From positions 1 through 51,405 of the IMG/VR virus record IMGVR_UViG_3300031772_000051: a stretch of 51,405 bases of DNA; one strand, 5' to 3'. The notes beneath the pieces were generated by a model that was not told the origin of the DNA, made no database searches, and saw nothing but the letters and a program-made list of their open reading frames with translations. The DNA is from a virus. This document shows, in pieces, positions 28,401-34,334 of the stretch; positions within the stretch are counted from its first letter, which is position 1; each line of letters starts with the position of its first letter. A program made the translations under genes and the position numbers.

Positions 28401-28640
28401 AAGAATCATACGTTGGAACTTCTCAATTATTGGAGTAATCCTGCGGGAGCGGTACTGGTACTTGACCCCATAGCGCATACTGTAGTTTGCGATATTTATC
28501 CCATTTCGGAGATTCCATTGGGAGCATCGGCAGGACGTTCGATTGCGGTTGAACCTTACAGTGGCGACCTTTATTGGCCACAACGATTTGACGGAGATGT
28601 CAACGCATACACAGGATCGGTTAAGAGGTATCATGTTTAA
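25470..28640 (+). CDS. Giant adhesin-like tail protein with FnIII, PPC-like and propeller domains
   Basis: 1056 residues. Two fibronectin type III-like domains come first (about 1-88 and 89-180; each has an INWDY or MSWTY strand, an LE(K/R)S..SGS.W strand and RWYRV or YWYRI). A PPC-like jelly-roll follows (about 187-300; DFDTYVTLVDPDGG, GSYTVEVASQNNGLGRYALY). A long repetitive beta-propeller-like region fills the rest. The first FnIII domain lacks its opening strand at the proposed ATG, there is no good ribosome site (only AAGA), and the frame is the same as that of the preceding gene. The start is therefore uncertain. It probably forms part of a large host-binding appendage. Confidence 0.65.
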   Translation: MSAFNTQSLINWDYALADYNGFLLEKSSNSGSTWTSSLSCSAATTSYVDNNVTWGDTRWYRVSALNSVGSSTPSALFELFIHSPGVDTPVLAGAQYLFETQSAMSWTYSGSSQGGCDYFILERSIDSGSSWPYSASINPTSTSYNDFSVSYASNYWYRIKAHCTFGLYGPYSDTASVFIFYPPSSCVSPDFGPSVQAGYIGYGSASYYAYNYGVRLNFTNSVISQSVSLWARSQDFDTYVTLVDPDGGVVGISRNGFTPDGDFNGDGDTALSAILTKSGSYTVEVASQNNGLGRYALYVSPGPKLETSWSAAGETADVVYISSSNYIVIGESGPNLVFYDITNQTTNKIVYSNGVQGAAYSPTQDKVYAWVYYQTAGKYTASIDEYDNTGSFLQSNFFYRDPISQSSVPPTIDFNGYLSYDSFNDRILFARYNYTAVANITIWDCATRTVLATLSSSAYQNFSGFWMSCYSAVNNSYYLATQGMNPMVKVDASSFAMSNTAQSAKIVVTYIPSNGTMMIRGTTDTLKIYDPVSDTIVHTQTGVPGFGLFEEGADDTCTDSYIAAVDDQNNPNSAGIVVIDKNTYAEKNFLQFTNEDSDPPNGAGWYQYSITFVPSSSRVYSAMQEFDFNTGRLYSIGTSTATAPVLAPFTASNFPFTASCMTYSGSFLITSSNPGPTDWMGRAYPSYITSTDDLNFRTMVVSDNEYLLDGTFQHNRHNWFFNFDGTVRYNDYTESYIHTWPGKNAVFCGGKYFMMSDGLNHQTFLDEPMTASAMLMFDRTGSLLSTIPLTYGGMDWSTDGKNVWVFEHDGTTLWLEQLTGSDGSILNTQNIYDGGFIAMNVSATASFSTSIDNGYYGGAIVSFTDGNTNWSFVNNAISGSTESGSGDLLTAVQDGFYAGNGYFLSMADDGITPYGGWAGSMAYCQLTNTVFIGAFGAAPDYQPLILETDSHLNVIYTYDLSEFTGSVFAVDDIKYNRKNHTLELLNYWSNPAGAVLVLDPIAHTVVCDIYPISEIPLGASAGRSIAVEPYSGDLYWPQRFDGDVNAYTGSVKRYHV
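27410..27446 (+). repeat. 16-bp direct repeat, 21-bp period
   Basis: CCCCTTCACGGCGTCC occurs at 27410-27425 and again at 27431-27446, in frame, giving PFTAS twice inside the propeller region. Confidence 0.85.
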
Positions 28641-28705
28641 GAGCGCACAGCACGAATGAAGTTGATAAAAGACGGTCCATCGGACTAATTATACTAGGGT
28701 AACAT

Positions 28706-31108
28706 ATGTTTGTTCAAGTAAAAAATGAAAATTATGGGTATGCAGTCGCCACTTACGGTGATTACGTAGTGGTGTCGAATCCAGATTTTTTGCGTTTCAA
28801 CGCTGCTACTGCCAGTGTGTATCACACTGGTTCAGTGGACTTTTTTCGTTATAATAAGAGCACTGACTCCCACGATTATGTAAATACCATTTACAACGTC
28901 GGATTTGAGGTCAATGTGATTTTGGAAACCGAACTCACTAACAGCACGGTTTACCAAATAAACACCGAAACAGGAAGCGTAGTGGGGCCACTGGCAGATC
29001 TTATTATTGATAAAGACCGATACACCGCCTCGGTGGATAACGCATTCGGCAAATCCATTGACATGTATGGAAAACTGTTGATTGTTGGTTCTCCATATGC
29101 TACACAAATTGTTATCACAAGTGCGAGTATCATCACCGCTTCAGGTGCGTCGGTTGACGTTCACGATTTCGGAAGAACCGAGTTTATTCCTCTAAGTCAG
29201 AGTAGTTTTGTATTCAGTTTCAACAATCCAGATATAGCCGTCACTTCTTCATTTGGATGGGGAGTAAGCATAAACAGTTCGTGGATTGCAATCGGGTCTC
29301 CTCATGTAAGTTCTTCCAAAGGAACGGTTTACATGTATCGCAACATCTCCACCGGAAGCAATTACAGTTGGAGTTTCTTCCAGAGAATTGAGCCATCTGG
29401 TTCGGTGGCGGATGCCCAATTTGGATGGGACTTGAAGCTCAATAAACAGAGCGGGTCTGTAAGTCAAAGCATGGTTGTTGGATGTGGAAATCAAGCCAAT
29501 GGTCAAGCATATTATTTTGAATTTGTAAGTGGAAGTTGGACCCAGACATTTGAGTTTTTCCCAACGACTGATATTCTTCCACTGACGTTTGGAGGGTATG
29601 CACCCTATAACCCAACCATGAACATCACCAATGGATTTGGATACGCAGTATCCACATTTGATGAAGCGGTTGTGGTTGGAGCACCCCTAGACCGACTGGT
29701 GTATGAATTCAGCGGGTCATCGGTTTACGAACAGGGTTCGGTTTACGTATTTGAAAAGTGTAAGAATCTTCCCTATACAAAGTTTGATTTGGTTTTGAAG
29801 ACTTACGGCACGGACTTGACCATGAAGAATAACCGCCTCGGGTATTCGGTGGACATATTTCAAAGCAATGCGGTTGTCGGAATTCCAAAAACAGACAACG
29901 AAACTTTGACCTCGTGTTATGTTGCTGCGACGATAGACCAACTCCATCAATGCACAAACAATTTGGAGAACACTCTCAATGGTCAGGCAATGCTTCTTCA
30001 AAAAAACACTTCCTCTCTCGATTGGGAAATCACCAACGTCTATCAAAAAAAGAAGAAGTATCTAAGTCCATATCGTGACTTTGGAAACGATGTATCTATT
30101 GCTGACAGGTCTATGGTTGTCGGCGCACCGATGATTCTGTCTAACGACATCCGTCAGATGGATATTTCCACTACACAAAGCAATAACATTTCCTTAGATG
30201 ATATAATGGGCAAGGCATACATCTACAATCTCAAGAATCTGCGTGATGAGTTTCACGTCGGAAACGTTTTCTATAGAAACGGAAAGATTGTCATCATGAC
30301 CTCTGGGTCTGTGTTTGACGGGTTGTTCTTCAATGCGGTGAATACGAGCACTTACGAATACGACCTGCAATTCAAGGGTCAACATACCATTTTTGAGAAG
30401 CAGGTTGTTTGCACAGTAAGCCCGGGCGAATTCAACGTCAGCACCAACCCTACGGCAGTGTACAAGCCAACCGCATCCCTTGACATCAACGGAAATGGAG
30501 AGTTTGATTTCCAAGATGCCGACATCATTCTTCGTTACATGCAGTACAAGAATACCTCGTTTTTGGGACAGCCGGTCTCGACCGATTGGAGTTCATCCAT
30601 CGTAACGTCTGATGATGAAATCAGCTTCCTAAATTACCACCAAGATGCTAATACCTACAACAACGAATACACTTCATTCCTCGCCAGCGAAAGCATAGTG
30701 AGATGGGAGTTGGTTGATACATGGGTTCAAGACGTGTTGGATTTGAACGAGGATAACCGAATTGACATTCGAGACATGAACATTGTGTGGAAGTATTTCG
30801 CCAATCGTTTGACTCAGGAGAATTACGCAACTTACATCACTCCTTCCTGTAAGAAAAAACTCTTCAGTGATGTCATTGATTATCTAAACTTCGTGACTCA
30901 AAAGACTGCCACTGCACAAATCGTTCCAGAATTTTTTGATTACGAGCATTCGGTTGCATTGGATAAAACGGGGTCGTTTTTGGCTCCAATGGCAACAACC
31001 ATTGGACTTTACAGTGGTTTGGACTTGGTTGGTGTCGCCAAACTAGGAACACCCATCAAGATTATTCCCGAGCTTCCAATCAATTTTGTTGTCAAAATGG
31101 ATTACTAA
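28706..31108 (+). CDS. Tail protein with FG-GAP-like propeller and dockerin-like calcium-binding repeats
   Basis: 800 residues. Residues about 1-500 contain repeated units such as FGKSIDMYGKLLIVGSPYAT, FGWGVSINSSWIAIGSPHVS, FGYAVSTFDEAVVVGAPLD and FGNDVSIADRSMVVGAPM, the integrin-alpha FG-GAP propeller pattern. Near residue 590 (LDINGNGEFDFQDADIILRY) and near 670 (LDLNEDNRIDIRDMNIVWKY) are two dockerin-type calcium loops, D.N.(N/D)...D..D, each followed by a helix. The last 38 residues match the C terminus of the 380-aa protein at 20188. Family folds bind cell-surface proteins or sugars with calcium; the tail role is inferred. Confidence 0.75.
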   Translation: MFVQVKNENYGYAVATYGDYVVVSNPDFLRFNAATASVYHTGSVDFFRYNKSTDSHDYVNTIYNVGFEVNVILETELTNSTVYQINTETGSVVGPLADLIIDKDRYTASVDNAFGKSIDMYGKLLIVGSPYATQIVITSASIITASGASVDVHDFGRTEFIPLSQSSFVFSFNNPDIAVTSSFGWGVSINSSWIAIGSPHVSSSKGTVYMYRNISTGSNYSWSFFQRIEPSGSVADAQFGWDLKLNKQSGSVSQSMVVGCGNQANGQAYYFEFVSGSWTQTFEFFPTTDILPLTFGGYAPYNPTMNITNGFGYAVSTFDEAVVVGAPLDRLVYEFSGSSVYEQGSVYVFEKCKNLPYTKFDLVLKTYGTDLTMKNNRLGYSVDIFQSNAVVGIPKTDNETLTSCYVAATIDQLHQCTNNLENTLNGQAMLLQKNTSSLDWEITNVYQKKKKYLSPYRDFGNDVSIADRSMVVGAPMILSNDIRQMDISTTQSNNISLDDIMGKAYIYNLKNLRDEFHVGNVFYRNGKIVIMTSGSVFDGLFFNAVNTSTYEYDLQFKGQHTIFEKQVVCTVSPGEFNVSTNPTAVYKPTASLDINGNGEFDFQDADIILRYMQYKNTSFLGQPVSTDWSSSIVTSDDEISFLNYHQDANTYNNEYTSFLASESIVRWELVDTWVQDVLDLNEDNRIDIRDMNIVWKYFANRLTQENYATYITPSCKKKLFSDVIDYLNFVTQKTATAQIVPEFFDYEHSVALDKTGSFLAPMATTIGLYSGLDLVGVAKLGTPIKIIPELPINFVVKMDY

Positions 31109-31112
31109 ACGA

Positions 31113-31120
31113 TATTTATA
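31113..31120 (+). promoter_or_regulatory. TATTTATA motif, candidate late promoter
   Basis: It lies between the dockerin-like fibre and the 100-aa gene, ending 17 bases before the ATG. AAAGGA lies between motif and ATG. A T4-spaced start would fall inside that ribosome site, so its use as promoter of this gene is uncertain. Confidence 0.4.
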
Positions 31121-31136
31121 ACAAAGGACATAACAT

Positions 31137-31439
31137 ATGCCAACACCAGTAGATAGACCATCATTGACCAAGACCCTTGACCAACGCTATGCCACGCAAC
31201 ATGCGGGTGGAGCCTTTGAGGTTAAGCAGCGTCTTGGTGCTCCCGGAGCACCGCCAAACGCCAGAATGCCAGTTGACGGCAATGAAGTGTTCTACACCAT
31301 TGACGACTTCAAGACCAAGGCAATCCAAGGTATTACTGAACTGAAGGATGCGCTCCAAGCAAATACTTCTCCGTCTCCAAAATCAGCGGAATTGTCATTG
31401 TATATTCGTGGTTTCAACAATCAGAAATACAAGCCGTAA
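31137..31439 (+). CDS. Small virion-region protein, 100 aa, unknown
   Basis: It begins MPTPVDRPSLTKTLDQRYAT and ends LSLYIRGFNNQKYKP. It has a strong ribosome site (AAAGGA then AACATATG). The protein is short, basic, with a Pro/Gly-rich middle and one helix (DDFKTKAIQGITELKDALQA). It is the last gene before the strong hairpin terminator at 31463 and closes the tail-fibre block. No family is recognised; fibre-tip chaperone or small virion component are both possible. Confidence 0.6.
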   Translation: MPTPVDRPSLTKTLDQRYATQHAGGAFEVKQRLGAPGAPPNARMPVDGNEVFYTIDDFKTKAIQGITELKDALQANTSPSPKSAELSLYIRGFNNQKYKP

Positions 31440-31462
31440 ATAACCAAAAAAGATTCTTTCGA

Positions 31463-31509
31463 AAAAAAGCTTCACTGCCCTATGTATTAGGAGTCAGTGA
31501 AGCTTTTTT
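31463..31509 (+). terminator. Strong hairpin terminator between tail and nucleic-acid modules
   Basis: A perfect 15-bp stem (AAAAAAGCTTCACTG paired with CAGTGAAGCTTTTTT) with a 17-base loop. The A run on one side and T run on the other make it a terminator in both directions. The next ATG is only 28 bases on. Confidence 0.92.
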
Positions 31510-31537
31510 CACTGTACTGTTACGAAAGGAAAAGTTT

Positions 31538-32107
31538 ATGTCACTACAGCAAGTCAAAGTTTCGAGAGAAGAAGTTCTGAAAATTGTTCAAGAGAACAAG
31601 ACCAAACACGATTTGGTTCTAACTGAGGCCATCGCCGGATACTGGTTGGATGCAGAAACTCATTTGAAAAAGAATGAGAAGGAACAGTTGGAACAAATCA
31701 ACAAAAGTCATCGTGAAAAGCTCAAACAGCTTAGAAAAGCACGCAAAGAGGCGACCAAACTGCTAAAAGTCTATACGAAGAACGATTTGGATTTGGTCAA
31801 GGCCAAAGACAAGACCAAGCGGTTCAATTATTGGCAAGGGAAATATCCCGAAGACCACGGAGATGATTACACGGGAACAATTCGTCGTTTGGAGTTGTGC
31901 GTTGAATCTGAGGTTGAGTTGGATACCAATGAATTTGATGCCTACATCCGAAACAAGTGGCAATGGAGGGATTCGTTCCTCGGATCCAATACTTGCTATG
32001 TGACCTCATATCGGTCTTCGCCATATGCGGTCTCTGCGTCGTGGGCAACGTGCTCAGTGTCCGCATCATATGCTGGCACCGGGTCACTTGGAAAAATTGA
32101 CTTCTAA
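31538..32107 (+). CDS. Coiled-coil protein with fibre-like C-terminal tail, 189 aa
   Basis: It has AAAGGA 8 bases before the ATG. Residues about 1-95 are highly charged and predicted to form a long coiled coil (LKKNEKEQLEQINKSHREKL and following). A short globular part follows. The C terminus (residues about 158-182) reads SPYAVSASWATCSVSASYAG, the ASWA/SASYA type of repeat found in beta-helical fibre shafts. It starts just after the terminator and ends 4 bases before the RuvC-like gene. The combination is odd for a nucleic-acid module. Function unknown. Confidence 0.6.
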   Translation: MSLQQVKVSREEVLKIVQENKTKHDLVLTEAIAGYWLDAETHLKKNEKEQLEQINKSHREKLKQLRKARKEATKLLKVYTKNDLDLVKAKDKTKRFNYWQGKYPEDHGDDYTGTIRRLELCVESEVELDTNEFDAYIRNKWQWRDSFLGSNTCYVTSYRSSPYAVSASWATCSVSASYAGTGSLGKIDF

Positions 32108-32111
32108 GATT

Positions 32112-32612
32112 ATGGTGCTAGGATTTGATGCATCAACAACGATTTGTGGGTGGGCGTTCTATGATGGAACGGTTATACTGGATGCTGGATTTGTAGATAT
32201 TTCCGAGTGTCCGACAAACAAAGAAAAGGCGTTACGAATTATATCTCTCATGGACGCCCATCCACTGATTTCAAAGGTACTTCAAATCAACTTGGAGTCT
32301 GCTCTCTCCGGATTTATGATGGGGAGAACCAGTCAACAAGTCATCATCAAACTTGCCCGTTTCAATGCTGTCTTTGAATACATAGTTTCAGAACACTTCA
32401 AAATAGGGGTCCGTTTGATAAATGCTACCACTGCCCGCAAGGCTGTTTTTGGAAAGGCCAGAGTCAAAGGTATGACTGGCAAGGAATATGTTCGGCAGCA
32501 AATTGATGCTCGGTTTCCATATGTCCATTCTTTTGATAAAATGAACAAGCGGGGAACGTGGGATGCTCATAACGAAGACACATATGATGCAGTTGTTATA
32601 GCAATGGCGTGA
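32112..32612 (+). CDS. RuvC-like Holliday junction resolvase
   Basis: 166 residues from the ATG at 32112 (MVLGFDASTTICGWAFYDG). In-frame codons upstream lie inside the previous gene and give non-family sequence. The RNase H-like fold motifs are present: the first acidic residue in GFDAS (Asp6), a second in INLESALSG (Glu near residue 62), and the C-terminal acidic pair in NEDTYDAVVIAMA. RuvC-family enzymes cut four-way DNA junctions in recombination and before packaging. T4 uses an unrelated endonuclease VII (gp49) for this. It lies in a recombination/replication block. Confidence 0.8.
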   Translation: MVLGFDASTTICGWAFYDGTVILDAGFVDISECPTNKEKALRIISLMDAHPLISKVLQINLESALSGFMMGRTSQQVIIKLARFNAVFEYIVSEHFKIGVRLINATTARKAVFGKARVKGMTGKEYVRQQIDARFPYVHSFDKMNKRGTWDAHNEDTYDAVVIAMA

Positions 32613-32620
32613 TATTTATT
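32613..32620 (+). promoter_or_regulatory. TATTTATT, candidate late promoter (leaderless geometry)
   Basis: A one-base variant of TATTTATA beginning at the RuvC-like gene's stop codon. A T4-spaced start falls at 32626, exactly the ATG of the zinc-ribbon gene, which lacks a clear ribosome site. Confidence 0.4.
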
Positions 32621-32625
32621 GGTGT

Positions 32626-32832
32626 ATGAAGAACATCACGATAACGTGTGACCGCTGCGGGAAATCTGTGGAGGGAATCATTGACAAGTGTAAAACGACG
32701 GGAGCAATTGTCACTGGTGGTTATTATCTGGTTGCCGAGGGAAGTTGGAAAGAATTTGCCCGAGACACCGAAGAATATGTGTGCGACGATTGTATGCACA
32801 CGGACCCAAAATACATGGAGATCTACAAGTGA
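32626..32832 (+). CDS. Small zinc-ribbon protein, 68 aa
   Basis: Two cysteine pairs, CDRCGKS near residue 8 and CDDCMHT near residue 53, separated by about 40 residues, form a likely four-Cys zinc ribbon. The middle (IVTGGYYLVAEGSWKEFARD) is beta-rich. The stop overlaps the next gene's GTG start (GTGA), so translation is coupled. Such small zinc ribbons in phages may bind nucleic acid or host proteins; which one applies here cannot be seen. Confidence 0.7.
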   Translation: MKNITITCDRCGKSVEGIIDKCKTTGAIVTGGYYLVAEGSWKEFARDTEEYVCDDCMHTDPKYMEIYK

Positions 32833-33317
32833 TTGAATGGAACAAAATAGTCACCAATGCAATTAGCGCATTGGTAGTTGCGGTATTTTTAGGAGCTTCC
32901 ACCATTGTATGGAAAGGTGCGACATCGGTTGACGACAAGGTTCAGGGCACTCGCCGAGACATGACCCATTTGATCGATTCTCTGTCCGGCAAATTGGCGG
33001 GGTATGAAGTTCAATTAGAAAGTCTTTCAAATCAGTTATCCATCGTTATCTACAATCAATCCAACATAGTCAACACGGCGGTTGCACAATCAATGAGTGC
33101 TGCACAAGCTCGTTGGAGAGAAAGTCGTTCAAATCAATTGGCACTTACTACTCCTCCACTTTTAACTCCACTGGCAGTGCCGCCGACGAATCGCATTTCA
33201 GAACTCCTCATTCCACAGAAAGAAGTAACCGCCGAATCAATAGCGGTTCAAGCAGTTCAAAAAAAGGCATATACCCAAGACATTAAAGACTCGTTGAGTC
33301 GTCCTAAGACAGAATAA
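32829..33317 (+). CDS. Membrane-anchored coiled-coil protein, 162 aa
   Basis: The GTG at 32829 is chosen because it overlaps the upstream stop as GTGA and gives a clean start (IEWNKIVTNAISALVVAVFL). Residues about 8-28 form one membrane helix. Residues about 35-105 are a coiled coil (LIDSLSGKLAGYEVQLESLS), and the C-terminal part is Pro- then Gln-rich. The topology resembles an inner-membrane spanin or another lysis accessory protein, and the alginate lyase gene is two genes on, but no outer-membrane partner is seen. The lysis idea is speculative. Confidence 0.6.
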   Translation: MIEWNKIVTNAISALVVAVFLGASTIVWKGATSVDDKVQGTRRDMTHLIDSLSGKLAGYEVQLESLSNQLSIVIYNQSNIVNTAVAQSMSAAQARWRESRSNQLALTTPPLLTPLAVPPTNRISELLIPQKEVTAESIAVQAVQKKAYTQDIKDSLSRPKTE

Positions 33318-33322
33318 GTTTT

Positions 33323-33643
33323 ATGAAATCGGGTTACTTGTACCTCATTACAAATGACGCATTCCCCAACTGGGTTAAAGTTGGAACAACTTTTGACTTG
33401 ACTCAACGTCTTCATGTTTATCAAACCGGAGACCCTTTCCGCCGCTACCGCATCGTCTATTCCGTCCATCATCCCGACTTCCGCCAAGCGGAGAAAAACA
33501 TCAAAGAGACCATGAAGCGGTTTGCCCATGATATTAAGGGGGAGTGGTATGAAATTGCCTTGCACATGGCAAAGAGTCGCTTGGAGGAGCAATTGGAAGA
33601 ATATACAGAACGGGCATCGGAAACAAAACAATCATCCCTATGA
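33323..33643 (+). CDS. T5orf172-type GIY-YIG nuclease-like protein, 106 aa
   Basis: The whole protein is one domain: GYLYLITN, then WVKVGTTFDLTQRLHVYQTG and DPFRRYRIVY, then a helix and GEWYEI. This is the T5orf172/Mug113 branch of the GIY-YIG superfamily, with the tyrosine, the KVG in place of YIG, the arginine and the glutamate in order. It has no DNA-binding extension, unlike the homing endonuclease at 18952. Such small proteins may be DNA-processing nucleases or selfish elements. The stop overlaps the alginate lyase ATG (ATGA). Confidence 0.8.
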   Translation: MKSGYLYLITNDAFPNWVKVGTTFDLTQRLHVYQTGDPFRRYRIVYSVHHPDFRQAEKNIKETMKRFAHDIKGEWYEIALHMAKSRLEEQLEEYTERASETKQSSL

Positions 33644-34293
33644 CAAAATACAATATCGACCTTTCCCATTGGAAGCTAACTCTTCCAGATTCTACGCCTC
33701 CCACAGAAATCTCCCCCGCTAACTTGGTGGGTGGGTGGACACATCCCGAATGGTTTACAAAGGGAAGTGACGGCGAACTCATATTTTCCACACCTACAAA
33801 CGGAGGACACACGCTTGGGTCATCTTATCCAAGGACAGAACTGCGAGAGCTTATAGATGGGAAGTCAGACAGAGTAAACTGGAAACTGACCGGCACAAAC
33901 ATTCTTTCGGCAACGTGTGCCATAAACAAAGTCCCTCCTTCTAAAAAAGTAATCATTGGACAGATTCACGGGAAAGACGGAACCTCGCTTCCCCTATTTA
34001 AGATGGTTTATAATGCGGGCAAGTTAGTTGCTGAATTCAAGAAGTCTCCATCGGACAGTACAGATATAAAACTTGATTTTGGAAAGTACTCATTGAGCAA
34101 ACAAATCAAGTATGAAATAAAGGTTGTAGATCTTACGGCAACAATCACCGTGAACGGCAAAAGTAAAACCGTTCAGTTAGTGCCTGAATGGAACCCCTGC
34201 ACTTTTTATTTCAAGGCAGGATGCTATTGCATTGACAATGTGGGTTCAAAACAGGCAAAAGTGACATTTTACGAGTTGGCGGCGTCACATTAA
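33640..34293 (+). CDS. Alginate lyase, polysaccharide lyase family 7
   Basis: 217 residues, the size of a single-domain PL7 enzyme. The three family blocks are present with their catalytic residues: RTELRE (Arg65 onward), QIHG (Gln108, His110) and YFKAGCY (Tyr190 to Tyr196). The start YNIDLSHWKLTLPD is also typical. PL7 enzymes cleave alginate by beta-elimination. QIH rather than QVH is usually linked to guluronate-containing substrate. There is no signal peptide and no fibre-attachment domain, so the enzyme probably gathers in the cytoplasm and is released at lysis. It is coupled to the upstream gene by ATGA and is followed by an early-type promoter for primase. Confidence 0.93.
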   Translation: MTKYNIDLSHWKLTLPDSTPPTEISPANLVGGWTHPEWFTKGSDGELIFSTPTNGGHTLGSSYPRTELRELIDGKSDRVNWKLTGTNILSATCAINKVPPSKKVIIGQIHGKDGTSLPLFKMVYNAGKLVAEFKKSPSDSTDIKLDFGKYSLSKQIKYEIKVVDLTATITVNGKSKTVQLVPEWNPCTFYFKAGCYCIDNVGSKQAKVTFYELAASH

Positions 34294-34299
34294 AATAAG

Positions 34300-34328
34300 T
34301 TGAGTTTCCTCAAGAAGTCGAGTATTCT
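34300..34328 (+). promoter_or_regulatory. Sigma70-like promoter for primase and recombination nuclease
   Basis: TTGAGT (34300-34305), an exact 17-base spacer and TATTCT (34323-34328). The upstream element AAAATAAGTTGA is identical to that of the 3749 promoter. The predicted start is near 34335, the A of the primase ATG. Confidence 0.6.
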
Positions 34329-34333
34329 TGAGG
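34308..34333 (+). other. Hairpin ending one base before the primase ATG
   Basis: A perfect 9-bp stem (CCTCAAGAA paired with TTCTTGAGG) with an 8-base loop covers the -10 element and the only purine-rich ribosome-site candidate (GAGG). It may be a DNA operator or, on readthrough RNA from upstream, a translational block. Confidence 0.55.
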
Positions 34334-34334
34334 C

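Noticed and set aside
28662-28695. TTGATA and TATACT as a promoter before the FG-GAP gene
   Set aside because: The spacer is 22 bases, too long for a sigma70 promoter.
32025-32111. Longer start for the RuvC-like gene
   Set aside because: The added 29 residues are basic non-family sequence inside the preceding gene; the ATG at 32112 gives the usual RuvC-like start.
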